Of a stretch of DNA of 64,000 bases, positions 1 through 12,388 are shown piece after piece (the first letter of the stretch is position 1; the number at the start of each line of letters is the position of its first letter). A program made the translations under genes and the position numbers. The notes beneath the pieces were generated by a model. That model had not been told where the DNA came from, did no database searches, and saw only the letters and a program-made list of their open reading frames with translations. This stretch comes from Circinella umbellata (Eukaryota > Mucoromycota > Mucoromycetes > Mucorales > Lichtheimiaceae). The stretch covers positions 80,060 through 144,059 of the forward strand of contig JAIWNF010000082.1 in NCBI GenBank assembly GCA_025093555.1, in the 5' to 3' direction.

Positions 1-998
1 AAAGAAGAAGAAGAGGACAAAGTAGAAGAAACTAGCAGTGAGGAAGAAGAAGAAGAAGAAGAAGAAGATCGTGATAGTTTTGACGAATCTGATCTTGATC
101 TTGATGCTGACGATGAATATGATGATCCAATGGGTAAAAATGTTATAAATGAATCGATTAAAAATATCAAATAAGTCAAACTCGAGAAATTCAATATCTT
201 ACTTTTTTATTTATATATACATTTATTAAAAACAAATACAACAGAGGAAGATGAGGATAATGGTGAAGGATCGAAAAATAATGGAAAAAAGAAGAATTCC
301 AGTGAAGCTTTCTCAGAAGCCATGACCAAGATCTTGGCTAGTAATTTGACAGGTTCAGATAGAAAGGTATAACTAAATACAAATACAAAGCTTAATATGG
401 TTATTGTGAAGTGGAATATATATATATATATACTCATATATCAATATATATATTTATATAGCAACCTATCATGGCAAGATCCAAGGGTACAGAACGAAAG
501 ATTGAAGATGAAAAATTAGAATACAAGGCAAGAAAATTATTGACAGCTGAAAAGAAGGCACAAAAGGAACGTGGTCGAGTTATTCCAGATTATACAACTT
601 TTGATTATGAAAAACGATTAAGAAAAGTAGCTACTCGGGGTGGTAAGTTTTGATGTCTATCCTATTCAGTGATTTATTGAGAAGATGTGATAGATCATAT
701 AGAAGAGTGTATATAACAGTTACCCATCTTAACGTATGTATGTTTATGTATATATTTAGTGGTTAAATTGTTTAATGCTATTCGAACACAACAAAAAGCT
801 ACTGAAGTAGCTGTGACTAAAGTATCAGAAAAACATAAAGCAACATCAGCTATTGAAAAAGCACGAAATGGTAAGGAAAAAAAAACGAGAATATCCGGAG
901 AAAGTATCTTATATTGATGGATATCGTTATTTTATTTTGTAGTTTCCACTATGTCAAAGTCTAATTTCTTAGATTTGTTAAAAACAAGCAGTTCATAA
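1..998 (+). CDS. RRP15: RRP15-like ribosome biogenesis protein (5' end outside the window)
   Basis: This is the 3' part of a gene for an Rrp15-family nucleolar protein, which acts in processing of pre-60S rRNA (25S/5.8S side). Exons inferred from GT-AG signals are 1-133, 245-366, 462-642, 760-870 and 943-998. The visible protein starts in an acidic Glu/Asp tract. It continues through a segment reading SEAFSEAMTKILAS, then a basic stretch with ERKIEDEKLEYKARKLL, and the family signature YEKRLRKVATRG followed by VVKLFNAIRTQQK. It ends NFLDLLKTSSS. Splicing at 642/760 restores the GVVKLFNAIR motif exactly, which supports the exon model. The start codon and the N-terminus lie upstream of position 1. 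Confidence 0.9.
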
Positions 999-3927
999 AT
1001 CAAAACAATAGTAGCATAATATATTTTATACATATCTTCATTCTAATTTTATTATATATACATAAATCATATCAACACTTTGCTTTCTTCTTTATTTATA
1101 TAATATAAACCTAGTAACAGGTACTATTATCACTTTGATGTCCCCATATTTTAGTCTTGTGTGTTTTCTTTCTAGATTGTCATAGTGATTCAGCCAATGC
1201 GACTTGGGGTTATGTATAAATCAACCAATTATTCTCTTCCCCTTTTATATGTCCACGTAATAAAAGTTATATCTTAGTAATTTATAATTAAAAAGTGTAT
1301 ACAATCTTTTTATTACGTATACATGTCGAACCAACATAATTTTTACTTGTATCTAGATTAAAGAATATATAGCTCTTTATTCACATTGTTCAACAATGCC
1401 GGTAAATCACTTTAACAAAGAATGGACCTCAGCGGTCACTTATTGATCTTGATACAATATTAGTAATAATTATCTAATCTTCCAGTGCTTTCAGTCACAA
1501 ATAATGTTAAAATTCATCAAAACAGTGATAGTAAATCAATACATTGTTTATTTTATTTTATTTTTTCTGAAAAAAAAAAAAGAGGAATACTCATCAAAAT
1601 TAAATAAATGTATAGTCGATCCTCGTTACTGATGAAATGAATACTGGATCTTTTAAATTAATATTTTTTTGGTCACGAATAAGGCTTGAAATCATCGAAA
1701 TAGTAATAATAAATTAACTCATCGTCTATTACATAAAAAAAATGAGAAATGATTACGTATCATTAAAAAAAAAAGTTGGTCCACTATATTTAATCCGTCA
1801 CAAGGAGCGACCAATGTCGTTAAAACAGTATCTTGATACGACAGCCAGTCTTTTAAGAATTTCATTTCTTAGATTTCTTCGTACTTAATTTTCTAGTAGT
1901 AACATGTGGTCTTTCATTATAATGAGAAGATATGATACGTAATGAAGATGAAAATGCAACGTGTCTTGTATAACCTATTTGAACACAACTTTTCACTTTA
2001 TGAAATATAATTTAAAAATGACTCAAAAGAATAATGTTTCATCAAGTAATTCACAGCAAAAGAAATGAAGCGTAGAGGTAAAAAATGATAATAAATTCTT
2101 AAAGAATATAAGATATTAGTTGAGCATCCCGCCTAGATAAGTTTTTGTTACGATATAAAAAATGTGATTACATGAAGATAACGAGTATTAATGTTTATAT
2201 AATTTACATTAGCTTTTTGGCGGACAACAATGATCTATAGTACAAGATATTTATACTCCTTTAATAAGCTTAAAGCCAGGTATCTTAAAAAGAATCGCGC
2301 ACTGTGATCTTTTTAATAATGTTGATGTAATCTTTAAGACATTTAAGCGACAAGTTGGAAAATGTACCAGACACAGATGCATAAGAATCTAATTCATGAA
2401 ATTCTTTCTCTTTCATGTTTGAAGCAAATCCTGCCTGACCCAAATGTCTTTTATTTTATGTCGTTATTATAGTCTCGTATTCGATGTATCATACAAAAAC
2501 TGGGTATCATTGCACATTTTATTAAATATTTTTCTCTCACTAGCATATATACAAAGGATTAAATTAACATATAAATGTCTACTAACATGGAAGATGGGTA
2601 GCCGGAATTTATGGCCATATGGTGGTTTTCTTGCTACACATTACATACGAAAAAAAGTACTAGTTAAAAATAATAACAAAAAAAAGGAAGGTGTATTAGC
2701 TGAAAACCTTCCAGTTGAAAAATGAGATTAAATTCGTAGAAAAAAAAAGTAATGAAGAAATGGGTTTTACTTGTTGGCCATCTTCAAGGCAACCATCTGG
2801 CTAATCCGAATGGCCAATTTCATGCAATATATGAAAGAGAGATGGTCACGTTTCTTTTTTGTTAACTATCAAAATCTTGGAAGCACAGAAATAATTTATC
2901 AGACGGATATAGTCTATAAGTTGTACCATGTTCATAATTTAGTTCGTTAGGTAAAGGTAAATTACTGGATAACAACTGTGATGCTTTCTTTTGAGATTGA
3001 CTGGTAGTTATTACTTTTATAGAGCACGTTTCTATTTTTTTTATCTAAAAAACAAAGATACATAACATCAATAAAAAGTCATTAACTGTGAAATAGTGCT
3101 ACTACAGTAATAGTCATTCTGATTTTAATATGATTGTTAGATACTAGTATTATTGCGACGTTAATATTAACTTTTCATTTTGTGTAACCAAATTAAAGTT
3201 TTAACTGTGTTTATTGATTCATGCTGTTCTTCAAGATAATGAAAACTATCTTTTCTTTTTATATACTTACATAATCAATTATAATAGTTATTTTCTTTTA
3301 TTAGTATTATAAGAGAAGTGATATGAACATGAAAATATTCACTGCAACATATTCAATTGATCTTGTGGTACAAATATTATAAATTCACAGCGATCATTGC
3401 AAAAAATAAATGGATATTGGTAACACAGGTTTTTTTCCCCATAAACCAATGAAGTCCTTTTTTTCTATTTGTGTATGTCATTGAAATCATTCCATGCTAT
3501 GGATGTCATTATTAATCAATGCTTTAACTTGGTACCATTTGACGTACACTTTTCGGTGCTTGAAAACAAAACAAAAGGTTAATTAAGGCTTAGGTTTATA
3601 TTATTACTTTACAAAGTATGTAATTATTGTTTTATTAAACATGATTATATATATATATATGAAAATAGTAGTACTAAAAATTGCTATATGTGTATAAAAA
3701 GGGTTTCTTTTTTTGTTTTGTTTTGTTAAAGAAAAAGGGTGCCTGAGGAGAGGGTATATAAAAAGAATATATGTACATAAAAGAATAATAGTATTTTTGA
3801 TAGAAAAAAAAATGCATAAATAAATGTAGAGAGAAAAAAAAAGAAAGAATATTAATAAAGGTCAGATAAAGAGGAACAAATGAATAAAAGAGAAATGATT
3901 ACAAATTAAAGAAAAACAAGATTTTTT
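999..3927. other. Gene-poor AT-rich stretch
   Basis: About 2.9 kb with no coding region I can support. It holds poly-A/T tracts and short microsatellites. Around 1495-1560 and 1670-1735 there is a weak, diverged direct duplication: both units begin GTCAC(A/G)AATAA and keep similar spacing. A reading frame near 2444-2725 has no recognisable domain and sits in sequence of background composition, so I do not call it a gene. Confidence 0.5.
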
Positions 3928-5148
3928 TTATAAGGAATGGTTTGCGGACATGTGAGAAGTAAGGTATGTCCTACGTGCAAAAGAAGCATCACATACAGTA
4001 CATTGATAAAGCCGTTCACCAGCATGAACAGCTGAAACATGACGATCTCTATCATGTTTACGAGCAAATGTTTTTTCACAAACATCACAAGAAAATGGCT
4101 TGGGTCGATTTTTATCATGTGTCAGTTTATGAGTACGTAAATTATAAGATCGATTGAATCGTAATTGACAAATAGGGCATGCATAAGGTCGTTTATTATA
4201 ATCTTTTTCTGGAGAGGATGCCTTTTTATTTTTATGTATTTGTGTGTTTGATGATCCTGATGATTTTGTTGTTTTTGAACGTTTAGTTACTTTTTGTTTT
4301 TTTGTTGTTTGTTTCTTTTTTGTTCTTTTTGTAGGTACATATTCATCATCATCATCATTATATTCATCAGTATCATGCTGTACATTTTTAAATTTATATT
4401 GAACACGTCGTCGCTTTTTGGCGGTTTCAGAAATGGTTGAGGTTATATCTTCTTTATATGAAATTTTATTATTATTATTCATTAAAGTTTCCTCTTGTTG
4501 TTCTTGTTGTGGAGATGCTGGTAATGGAGGAAACATTTGTTCTTCTTCTTGTTGATTATAATATTGTGCTTGTTGTTCTTCTTGTGATGGTTGATAGCAA
4601 TGATAAGGTGACGAGGATACTGAGATTGATGAGTAATCAATACAATCTGATGTTGTACCAGGAGAAAAAGAAAAAGAGGAAGGAGGAAGAAATGGAGAAG
4701 GGGTGGGTCCAGGTGTGGCTAATAAATTACCATCCTGATAATCCATTTCCTCTTTTGAAAATGATTGGATGACGAGCTTGGACGGATTACCATCAAATTG
4801 CACAGCTGGATCCATATATACATCAGTAAAATCATAAGGAGGGTCAACTTTGGCCAAGAAATTACTAATTTGACGTGATGAAACATAACCGATACCATCC
4901 AATAAAGGTGAATATATGGGTGTAAAAGCAAGTTGTCCAGTTGTTGATGGTGTATCATTAAAATCTTTTGATGAAAATTCTGTTGCAGGAGTTCCCATCC
5001 AATGTTGTTGCTGACCATCACCTGTGTTAAAGCCAGGAGCATCTAGATAGGGTGTATTGGCAGGGGATAAAGGTTCATATTGATAAAAAGGTGGTTGTTC
5101 ATTATTTTGTTCGTTTTCATTGTTGTTTGTAAAATATACGTCTTGCAT
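3928..5148 (-). CDS. Crz1-like C2H2 zinc-finger transcription factor
   Basis: Intronless 406-residue reading frame. The N-terminal ~230 residues are low-complexity and rich in Gln, Asn, Ser and Pro, typical of an activation region. Next is a short acidic patch and a Lys/Thr-rich basic stretch that could be a nuclear localisation signal (about residues 270-310). Three C2H2 fingers occupy the last ~85 residues: CPICQLRFNRSYNLRTHKLTH, CDVCEKTFARKHDRDRH and CTVCDASFARRTYLTSH. The first two resemble the finger pair of Crz1/Prz1, the calcineurin-activated factor of the calcium stress response (RxYNLxxH, then FARKHDRxRH). The Crz1 assignment is by finger similarity only. I did not identify a calcineurin docking motif. 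The upstream region is shared with a divergent gene. Confidence 0.75.
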   Translation of the reverse strand: MQDVYFTNNNENEQNNEQPPFYQYEPLSPANTPYLDAPGFNTGDGQQQHWMGTPATEFSSKDFNDTPSTTGQLAFTPIYSPLLDGIGYVSSRQISNFLAKVDPPYDFTDVYMDPAVQFDGNPSKLVIQSFSKEEMDYQDGNLLATPGPTPSPFLPPSSFSFSPGTTSDCIDYSSISVSSSPYHCYQPSQEEQQAQYYNQQEEEQMFPPLPASPQQEQQEETLMNNNNKISYKEDITSTISETAKKRRRVQYKFKNVQHDTDEYNDDDDEYVPTKRTKKKQTTKKQKVTKRSKTTKSSGSSNTQIHKNKKASSPEKDYNKRPYACPICQLRFNRSYNLRTHKLTHDKNRPKPFSCDVCEKTFARKHDRDRHVSAVHAGERLYQCTVCDASFARRTYLTSHMSANHSL

Positions 5149-5473
5149 GATTTCAAGTAGTATGCAAATATATAATGCTAATAACAGTCATAATATATAT
5201 ATATATATATATTTAGTCTTTTTATATTCTATTTTCCAGTATCAAATAGTAAAACTATAAATAATACATACTGTCAATATATGTGTAGAAGAAAAGACGG
5301 ACAAAAAAGAAAGTAAAAATATGTTTTGTAAAGACTAAAAAAAAAGAGATAAAAAAAAAGAAAGGAAAAAGGATCATGGAGCTTTTTTATATTTTTTTTT
5401 CTTTGGGGGGGAAGGAGCGAAACAATAACCAACAGCGTGTGCCGTCTGGCCTGTTTTTTCAGTCCCGAATACG

Positions 5474-5487
5474 GTTGCCATGGCAAC
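5474..5487. promoter_or_regulatory. Perfect X-box palindrome (RFX/Crt1-type site)
   Basis: GTTGCCATGGCAAC is a perfect 14-bp palindrome that matches the canonical RFX-family X-box (GTNRCC-N-RGYAAC). In yeasts this is the site of Crt1/Rfx1, which represses DNA-damage genes. It lies about 330 bp upstream of the C2H2 gene start and about 890 bp upstream of the TBC gene start, so the regulated gene is not certain. Confidence 0.7.
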
Positions 5488-5550
5488 GCGCCGCAGTTTC
5501 AATTGTAACACACGGTTTAGCGCCGCGACTTGGTTTTTTTTTGAGACGCG

Positions 5551-5556
5551 ACGCGT
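5551..5556. promoter_or_regulatory. MluI cell-cycle box (MCB)
   Basis: ACGCGT is preceded at once by a second ACGCG-like core (GACGCGACGCGT). MCB elements bind MBF-type G1/S factors. It sits 64 bp from the X-box palindrome, a pairing known from S-phase and DNA-damage promoters in fungi. Function here is inferred. Confidence 0.45.
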
Positions 5557-5780
5557 TTGTTCCGTTCTTTTTGACACACACGAAAAATAATCAAAGTGGT
5601 AGTGCAAACAGTCTCGGTAAAAAACGTGGCATATTTTAATGATGACTCTTGGCCTTTTTGCTGTTTCCCATTGCTTTCAAATACTTGATTGTATTTTAAT
5701 AAAAGCAACTCTTTCTAATAGTTTCCCAGGAGAATATTAGTTAATATAATACACACGCACATACACCATCATCACACATC

Positions 5781-5800
5781 TTGGCGCGGTGGCGCCCAAA
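5781..5800. promoter_or_regulatory. E2F-like inverted GGCGC pair
   Basis: The segment reads TTGGCGCGGTGGCGCCCAAA. It holds a TTGGCGCG core and an opposing GGCGCCCAA core, similar to E2F/DP sites. It is in the same GC-rich block as the X-box and MCB. The similarity is to a short degenerate consensus, so confidence is low. Confidence 0.3.
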
Positions 5801-6378
5801 AATTATTACGTGGAACTTCCAACAACTGACACCGTGTTTAATGTAGCGCCATAATTTTATATACATTTATAGCATACATTTGTAATCCTCCTTCCCTCCC
5901 CCCTACTTCCTTTACAATAAAAAGAGGCCAAGTCCTTTTGCCCAGAATTTCTTCTGTCCCCTTTTTTTATTTTTGACTCATAAGAATTTATGTAACACCA
6001 TATCCTTTTTTATCCTACAAAGAATTCCGCGTGATTGATTTGATATCATCATATTTATTATCTTCAACCATTTTATTGTTTGGGCAACAACCTCCGCAAT
6101 ATCTTAGTTTTCTTTTCTTTTCTTTTTGTGAACCTCTCTTTTTTTTTTCTTCTTTCATAATGTTCCTCCTTAAAATAAAAAAGGGGGTTGCTGTTGGTTG
6201 ATTCATAATAAATAATAATACAGTTGACAGATTAAACAATTCATTCGGGTTTTTTTTTTCTTTATTTTTTTTTTCTTTTTTAAACTTTGTTTCCGAGAAA
6301 ACCCACTTTTTTTTATTTTTATTTTCAACACCTTTTTTTTCTTTTTTTTTCTTTAATTTTTAACCATCTAATCTTTAT

Positions 6379-8216
6379 ATGCATGAGCTAGCACTTGCTC
6401 GTTTAATGGGAGTAAAACAATCCTTTGGTAAAAGAAAAAAAAAGATACTCTATTTTCATCGTACACTATATATGTATAAACATAAATATGTTTGTATGAA
6501 TTTAATGATTAATTATAGAATTGTTGTTATGTGTATAAGTTAAATCCGTCGAACAATCGAGACAATTGGAACGCATTGCTCAGGCTATAAGAGAGAAAGA
6601 TTTAAAAGCTTTACAACAACTTGCACAAAACCCTGGAGGTTATTTATTGGATAGTGTACGGAGAATAGTTTGGTATATATATACTTCTTCTTCCTTTTCA
6701 TATCCACTCTCTCTGCTTGCTTTGAAGTTTATACTATATACTTATTTTAGCTATATATATATATATATATATTACAGGCCTATATTATTACACACGCATC
6801 ATGGCTGCTATGTAGATGAGAAAGGAAGTGGTAAATATATTTTAGTTTGTTAAAATGAATAGCAAATCAAATTTTTATCATTACCATTATTCTTAATTCT
6901 TGTGTCTCTTGTTGATTTATGGATGGATTTAATGATATAGAAAAAGATTTAGCTGATCCAATACAAATATCAAAAGACATTGATCGTTCACTTTATTATT
7001 ATCCAAAAAGTAAGTTTAAATCATGTGTAGAGGGGAAAAAAAGAATGAAAATTACTCATCTGATTCGAACTTGTATATAATAAGACATATCACCAGATCT
7101 TAAAGCACAAAAACAAAAGGAATTACATGGTTTAATTGTTGAAATATTATGGAGAAACCCTCGATTAAAATATTACCAGGTAATTAAAGGAACACCTATA
7201 TAATTTATCGTCATCTTCTTTTTTCCTTATTGATAAATAATAACACAATAACAAAACACGGATATAGGGTTTTCATGATATTTGTAGTTGTTTTCTTTTA
7301 GTACTTGGAAAGAAAGATGCAATACCAGCTGCTGAAAATGTCGCTCTGTTTTTTATTCGAGATGGAATGTTGGATTCTTTTGATCCTATATCAAAACAAT
7401 TGAGATTGATGAGTTCTATTGTTCAATATGAAGATAGTGAACTTACGGATCATCTAGATAGGTATAATAAATATATATCTATTATCAACTGGAGGAGAGA
7501 AACATGTTATATTCATTTATCGAATATAATGATTATATATAGATGTCATATCATGCCGTACTATGCATTAAGCTGGGTATTAACCTGGTTTAGTCATAAT
7601 TTTGAACGATTTGATAAGGTGGCTCGATTATTTGACTTATTTATATCAAGTTCACCTTTGATGCCTATTTATGTAGCAAGTTCGGTAAAGTGTAACATAT
7701 ATATATTATACGTACATCATATATATATATATATATATCTAATAATGATGATTATCATAAATATAGATCACGTTATTACGCCGTAAAGATTTTCTTCAAG
7801 CAGATCAAGATTTATTACATTCTGTAATAACACATATTCCACAAGGTATGGATATAGATAAGATTATTGAAAAAGCAGTTGAACTGGAAAAACGATATCC
7901 ACCATTAGAATTACAAAAGAGAAGTGGATTATGGTTGCATGAAGAGTAAGTATGGTTCTTTCTTTGTTAATATGATTGATATATTTTTACAATGTACCTA
8001 ATACATCATACATACTAATATATGTATATATAAAGATCTCCAATTAATACATGGGAAAAGGACTGGGAACCACTGGAATGGGATAGTGTGCCTGACGGGA
8101 TTCAGGCGGATCGGTATTTAAGTCGCCCAATACCAAAAGAAGAATGGGAGGATGAAATGTTACAAAAATGGATGGCAGAAAGGCAGCCTCCATTAGATGA
8201 TGATTGCTTTTTTTGA
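6379..8216 (+). CDS. TBC1D20/Gyp8-like Rab GTPase-activating protein
   Basis: A multi-exon gene of roughly 370 residues. The proposed start is ATG 6379 (MHELALARLMGVKQSFG). The first intron runs to the AG at 6538-6539, and in-frame splicing gives VKSVEQSRQLERIAQAIREK. The TBC domain is clear. It has SVRRIVWPILL, then the arginine-finger motif ISKDIDRSL (IxxDxxR) and the glutamine-finger motif KYYQGFHDIC (YxQ). After these come ALSWVLTWFSHNF, LFDLFISSSPLMPIY and KAVELEKRYPPLEL, in the order seen in TBC1D20. TBC1D20 and yeast Gyp8 act on Rab1/Ypt1 in ER-Golgi traffic. Both fungal and animal members usually have a C-terminal membrane anchor. This model ends MAERQPPLDDDCFF with no such anchor, so a further 3' exon or a soluble form is possible. 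Confidence 0.9.
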
Positions 8217-9299
8217 ATGTCTTTTTTTATTTGCTCTTTCTTCACACACGAAATAGCATGTTTTAACTTATTATTATTACTACTTCTACTACTATTAATT
8301 ACTATTATCTTATATTCAATTCCATATTTCATATTACATTATACATATTATATACATATACACACTCTCCCCTTAACACTCATATTATACACATTATACA
8401 TATATATTTCATCTATCTTTTTTTTTCATCAGGGATGTATTACATTCTTTCTCCATTAACTTGTAGTAAATAATAATTTGTACGTACTTTTATTCTTTAT
8501 AATTCTTACTTTATAATAGCCATTCGGACAGTGTTTTTTAGTCATCTCGACGTGGGGATTGTACGTTTCCTTTTGTGTACGGCTTAAGATGTTTTTAAAA
8601 GTTACAAGAAACCAAAGAAATACACTAACAAGTCATCTAATAGTGTAAAGGAGAATCTACAAAAGATAACGTCTTTCTACTATGTCATTGAAACATACAA
8701 CATATGTTATTCTCACATCACTATTTTCTTGACAAGTTCTGATTTTAATAAGCATTACTTGTGTGTGTGTATTCTTTGTTAATAGGTTTTTTTCTTTGAA
8801 GAAATTTTCATTTGCTGATAAGTCTCTCTCCCTATTGAGTTATGAGTTATGATATTATGACAGTTTGAAAGAGTTCATACACTCCAAGTGTACACCTACA
8901 ACCATATATAAAAGTTACATAAGAAGTGGGGTTTATGATCAATTTTACTCAACCTCCGTCGGTCTCCTTGTGTATGTGTGATATACATTTTTGGTAATAT
9001 TGACAAACAAAACTTACTGACAGGAATCTAAAATGAGGTATTGATAATAATAGATCAAGTTTTCAATGAACGCCACAACCACTTAAAGACCTCCTTTCTC
9101 GCTTATTCTATATTTGTTATTTTCCAAATAATTTCGAATTTTGATCATTCGACACGCTATCACTATGATACTTTGTTTTTTTTTCTTTACTACTATACAT
9201 GATGAACGTCTGTACTGTCACTGGTTTTCCTCTTTTGGACTTCAATAACAAACCGAATCTACTTTAGTCAACCTCCCTCGGTGTTGAAGTCTTTAATCT
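8217..9299. other. Intergenic, no gene seen
   Basis: AT-rich sequence downstream of the TBC gene. The only structure I see is a short CTCAACCTCCGTCGGT motif near 8950 that recurs as GTCAACCTCCCTCGGT near 9268, possibly an old dispersed-repeat fragment. Confidence 0.4.
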
Positions 9300-9414
9300 C
9301 ACCTAATTTATAGAGATAGTCTGATTCCCAAACCAATATGCTCCCTGATTGCCTGGGCGGTTTGGAACCAGAAAAAATCAAAAAATTAGCTGTCACTTTT
9401 GTTTCTGTCTGCAT
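9300..9414 (-). repeat. Repeat R, second half (left part of a split copy)
   Basis: This segment is near-identical to the reverse complement of 18979-19094. It includes TGATTGCCTGGGCGGTTTGG. The adjoining half of the same repeat lies at 12389-12506 in the same orientation, so one copy has been split by the insertion at 9421-12385. Confidence 0.85.
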
Positions 9415-9420
9415 TGATAC

Positions 9421-12385
9421 GTAACGGTATTTATTTTCAATTTAATTTACAAATCAAAACTTTCTAATCTAACGGGATCCCATCAAAATGCTATAATATG
9501 TATGAAAAAATAAAAAAATGGTATGAAATGATAGCAAGTTAATAAATGAAGTGTTATCAATACATATTCATACTACTATTAATAGTAGTAGTCCATTCAC
9601 AATTATCTCCACTATGATATAATATTAACTTACCATAAACAAATTGAAAGGAACCCGCCAGATTATATTTTGACATGTAAAAAAAAGAAAATAAATTTCA
9701 ATGAGAACTATTGCTTTCGTACACAATTATTTGATGATATATATCTAAAAGTTACAAAGATATAATGCTTACCAAGTAAGACAGGTCAATGCTTCTTCCC
9801 TCTCGGGCACACCAACCTGGATAAAAAAATAAAAAAAATATGGTTCCCTGTGGATGGTCTCTGCCATACAATGCCGTTGCACAGCTTTTTTTACAAAATG
9901 GGAAAACGTTACAACGACATAAGGTTTGAGTATCCACAAGGAACCACCCAGGAGCCTTGGACCCAGGGGACCTTGAAGATTGTGCCAGCTGTCTTGGGAA
10001 CTATAATCATATTGAAGAAACACATGTCATTATTAGTAAAAAAATAATAAGTATCATATAATGTTATCTAAAGTAAGGGAGCAGCGAGGGAAATAAATAT
10101 TATTATGAACATAGAATACTTACACTTCATTGGACGAGCTGGCACAAAAAAAACGTGTGTGTGTGTGTGTGTTGGTTAAGATACTTTTTTTTTGAGTGAA
10201 ATAATTCTGCCTTTTTATATCTTTTTTTAATCCAGCTTTAATTTTTCATCTACTCTCATGACAACATGTGGTCAATTAGATATGCTACGTACCTTTTTGG
10301 TGTAGACAAGGTATCAACATGTTAATCACTGATCTATTATTATGATCATGTCTCAAATAAGAAGTAGGAGAACTAAAAGACATAATTTCTTTGTTATGCT
10401 CAAATATTAATTCGCGTGATCGGATTGATAAACTATTCTATGCTCTTAAAAGAGTAGGGGGGCGGATCACAAATTTTCTTTTTGATCTTGCATTAAACAA
10501 GTGTGGCTATATATCACTTATATCACTCCTGCATTTCTTTTTTTGGTGAGATAAATGCCTTATTATCACTGACGCGGGAGATAACTAATACTTATTTTTT
10601 AATTTGAAAAACTATTGAAAAGAATAATTTCTCTATTAAAAGAAATGTAGTATAATTATTCATAACCAGAGAACAAGAGGTGTATATGATATCTAGCTAA
10701 TAATTTATTATGAAAATGGCGTTTAGCGATCACCAGATATCACGGCTGTTTATCAAGTAAAGTAGTACAGTGTATGGTCGATTAATTTCTTTGTTATAAT
10801 CAAATCTTAATATATAACAAAATTGGTATAGTGTTACTCTTACATTGATAGCAAGACCTTCGGAATATGATAATGTTAAAAAAGAAATAAAAAGGGGAGA
10901 AGATAAACAAGACGCGATGTCTTTTTGTGTTACTAAAATTAAATTCTAAAATGCCAGTTCAATTTTTCACTCATCTATGCCGAAACCACTAATGATGACA
11001 ATAAATACTACTTTTAGAGTGATAAAATCAATAAGAATAAATTATATATTTATGAAGTATATTTGAAGAGAAGATAGTGATAAAAAGAATAACTAAGGCT
11101 AATGAATAATTACTTACGTATAATGAATAAATCCCATCAGGGGTAATAAATTAAGGTAACAATAAAGAATGTAAAAACATCACAACGAATGATCTTTGTT
11201 TTTATTATTACTTTATCAAAAACCTAAAAAACGCCCCGAAGATTTCTATATTTTGGATGTTGTTGATAAATAGAATGTGAAAGATTTATAATCATTTTGT
11301 TAAACTATAGAACAATCCGTAACGACGTGTTGTCAATTATTTTTGCTTCTAAACGGAACAGCAACGACCACAACAACTACTTTTTAATTAATTCGCTTGT
11401 ATTCCAATCTCTTGAAATAACAATCAGCAATGATGATGATGACGATGAAGAAGAAGGAGGAGATACCCAAGAGACCAATGAAGAAGGTCCCGGTATCTTA
11501 CAGACCCAAGCTAAACAAGATCAAATTATGCAATATTTACTTTATCAATGAACATGTATTTCCCGGATTGGTTAATAAATAATTGCAATTTTTTTTTCAA
11601 GCAGAATTAGCCATGCCTCTGATGACTCAAGATAAATTTTATTAAATCTATTCAAGTTATAGTCTTGTATTCCTCATCACTCGATAATAGAAACGATATA
11701 CATATTCGACCATGTTTGATAAATACTATAAAATCGTAAAGTAACAAACAATCCCAAATTAAAAGAAAAAGGTGTTATTTTAGTACGTCCAAAAAATAAA
11801 ATGATCAAAAAAAACTAGCTTTTATTTTATTTTTCAGGTTTCCGAGCAGCTTTTGTCTTGTATCAAATAGAAATATCGGATAAACAATATATTACAACGT
11901 TTTTGTTATGTCAAGTCTTACTATATTACATTATTGGTACAAGCAGAAATAGAACCTGTTCTATTACTGTATGCTCGTACAATTTATGTTGGACAAGATA
12001 CGAAAACAAGTTTCTTACAAACCCAAACAATAATTATTTATAACATATTTAGAGTTAAGCTGCAGAAGTTATATGACTTATAAACGTGATGATCGAAAAT
12101 GCTGATAGATATATATGATCTAATAGTAATTGCATATAGAGTACATATATTTGAATGTCAAATTATTATTAGATAATTCATAGTAAAATAATTGGAAAAA
12201 ATCGCTGTGTAATACAGTCCCAAACCCTCACAATTCAGTACTCATAACTTTTTTATTATACAAAAAGTTACTCGACTTCAGTATTCCTTCGTCGTTACCT
12301 TCCATTTTTGGTAACTTTTTGAAGCTTTTGAGCCCGTTGATTGGCGGACATCTTCAATTTCTTACCAAAAAAAAAAGCGAGTTAT
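9421..12385. mobile_element. 2,965-bp insertion with 5-bp target duplication, class unknown
   Basis: The insertion is deduced by comparing a split copy of repeat R with the uninterrupted copy at 18855-19094. The two R halves abut the insertion and both carry GATAC (9416-9420 and 12386-12390), a 5-bp duplication; a 6-bp TGATAC is also possible. The ends read GTAACGG at the left and CGAGTTAT at the right. These give only a weak inverted TAAC and no TG...CA, so it is not an ordinary LTR element. The last ~150 bp contain several GTAAC/GTTAC cores. Inside, a short stretch at 9770-10050 is less AT-rich, and a frame at 11297-11551 ends in an acidic tract, but I recognise no transposase. It may be non-autonomous or decayed. 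Confidence 0.7.
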
Positions 12386-12388
12386 GAT

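Larger units (their letters stand above)
5149..6378. promoter_or_regulatory. Divergent intergenic/promoter region
   Basis: About 1.2 kb between the C2H2 gene (minus) and the TBC gene (plus). Its 5400-5800 part is clearly more GC-rich than the surroundings and contains an X-box palindrome, an MluI-type cell-cycle box and an E2F-like inverted GGCGC pair, annotated separately. The part near the TBC start (6240-6360) is made of long T-rich runs, typical of fungal promoters. I see no gene here. Confidence 0.5.

Noticed and set aside
2444..2725. A 93-residue plus-strand reading frame
   Set aside because: Background composition, no domain, no splice neighbours, and surrounded by gene-free DNA.
5376..5639. 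Reading frames on both strands in the GC-richer promoter block
   Set aside because: They cover the X-box and MCB sites, have no protein-like pattern and change with strand. Better explained as regulatory DNA.
9769..10047. Overlapping frames on both strands with lower AT content inside the unclassified insertion
   Set aside because: Suggestive composition, but I could not match either frame to any family or find splice-supported exons.
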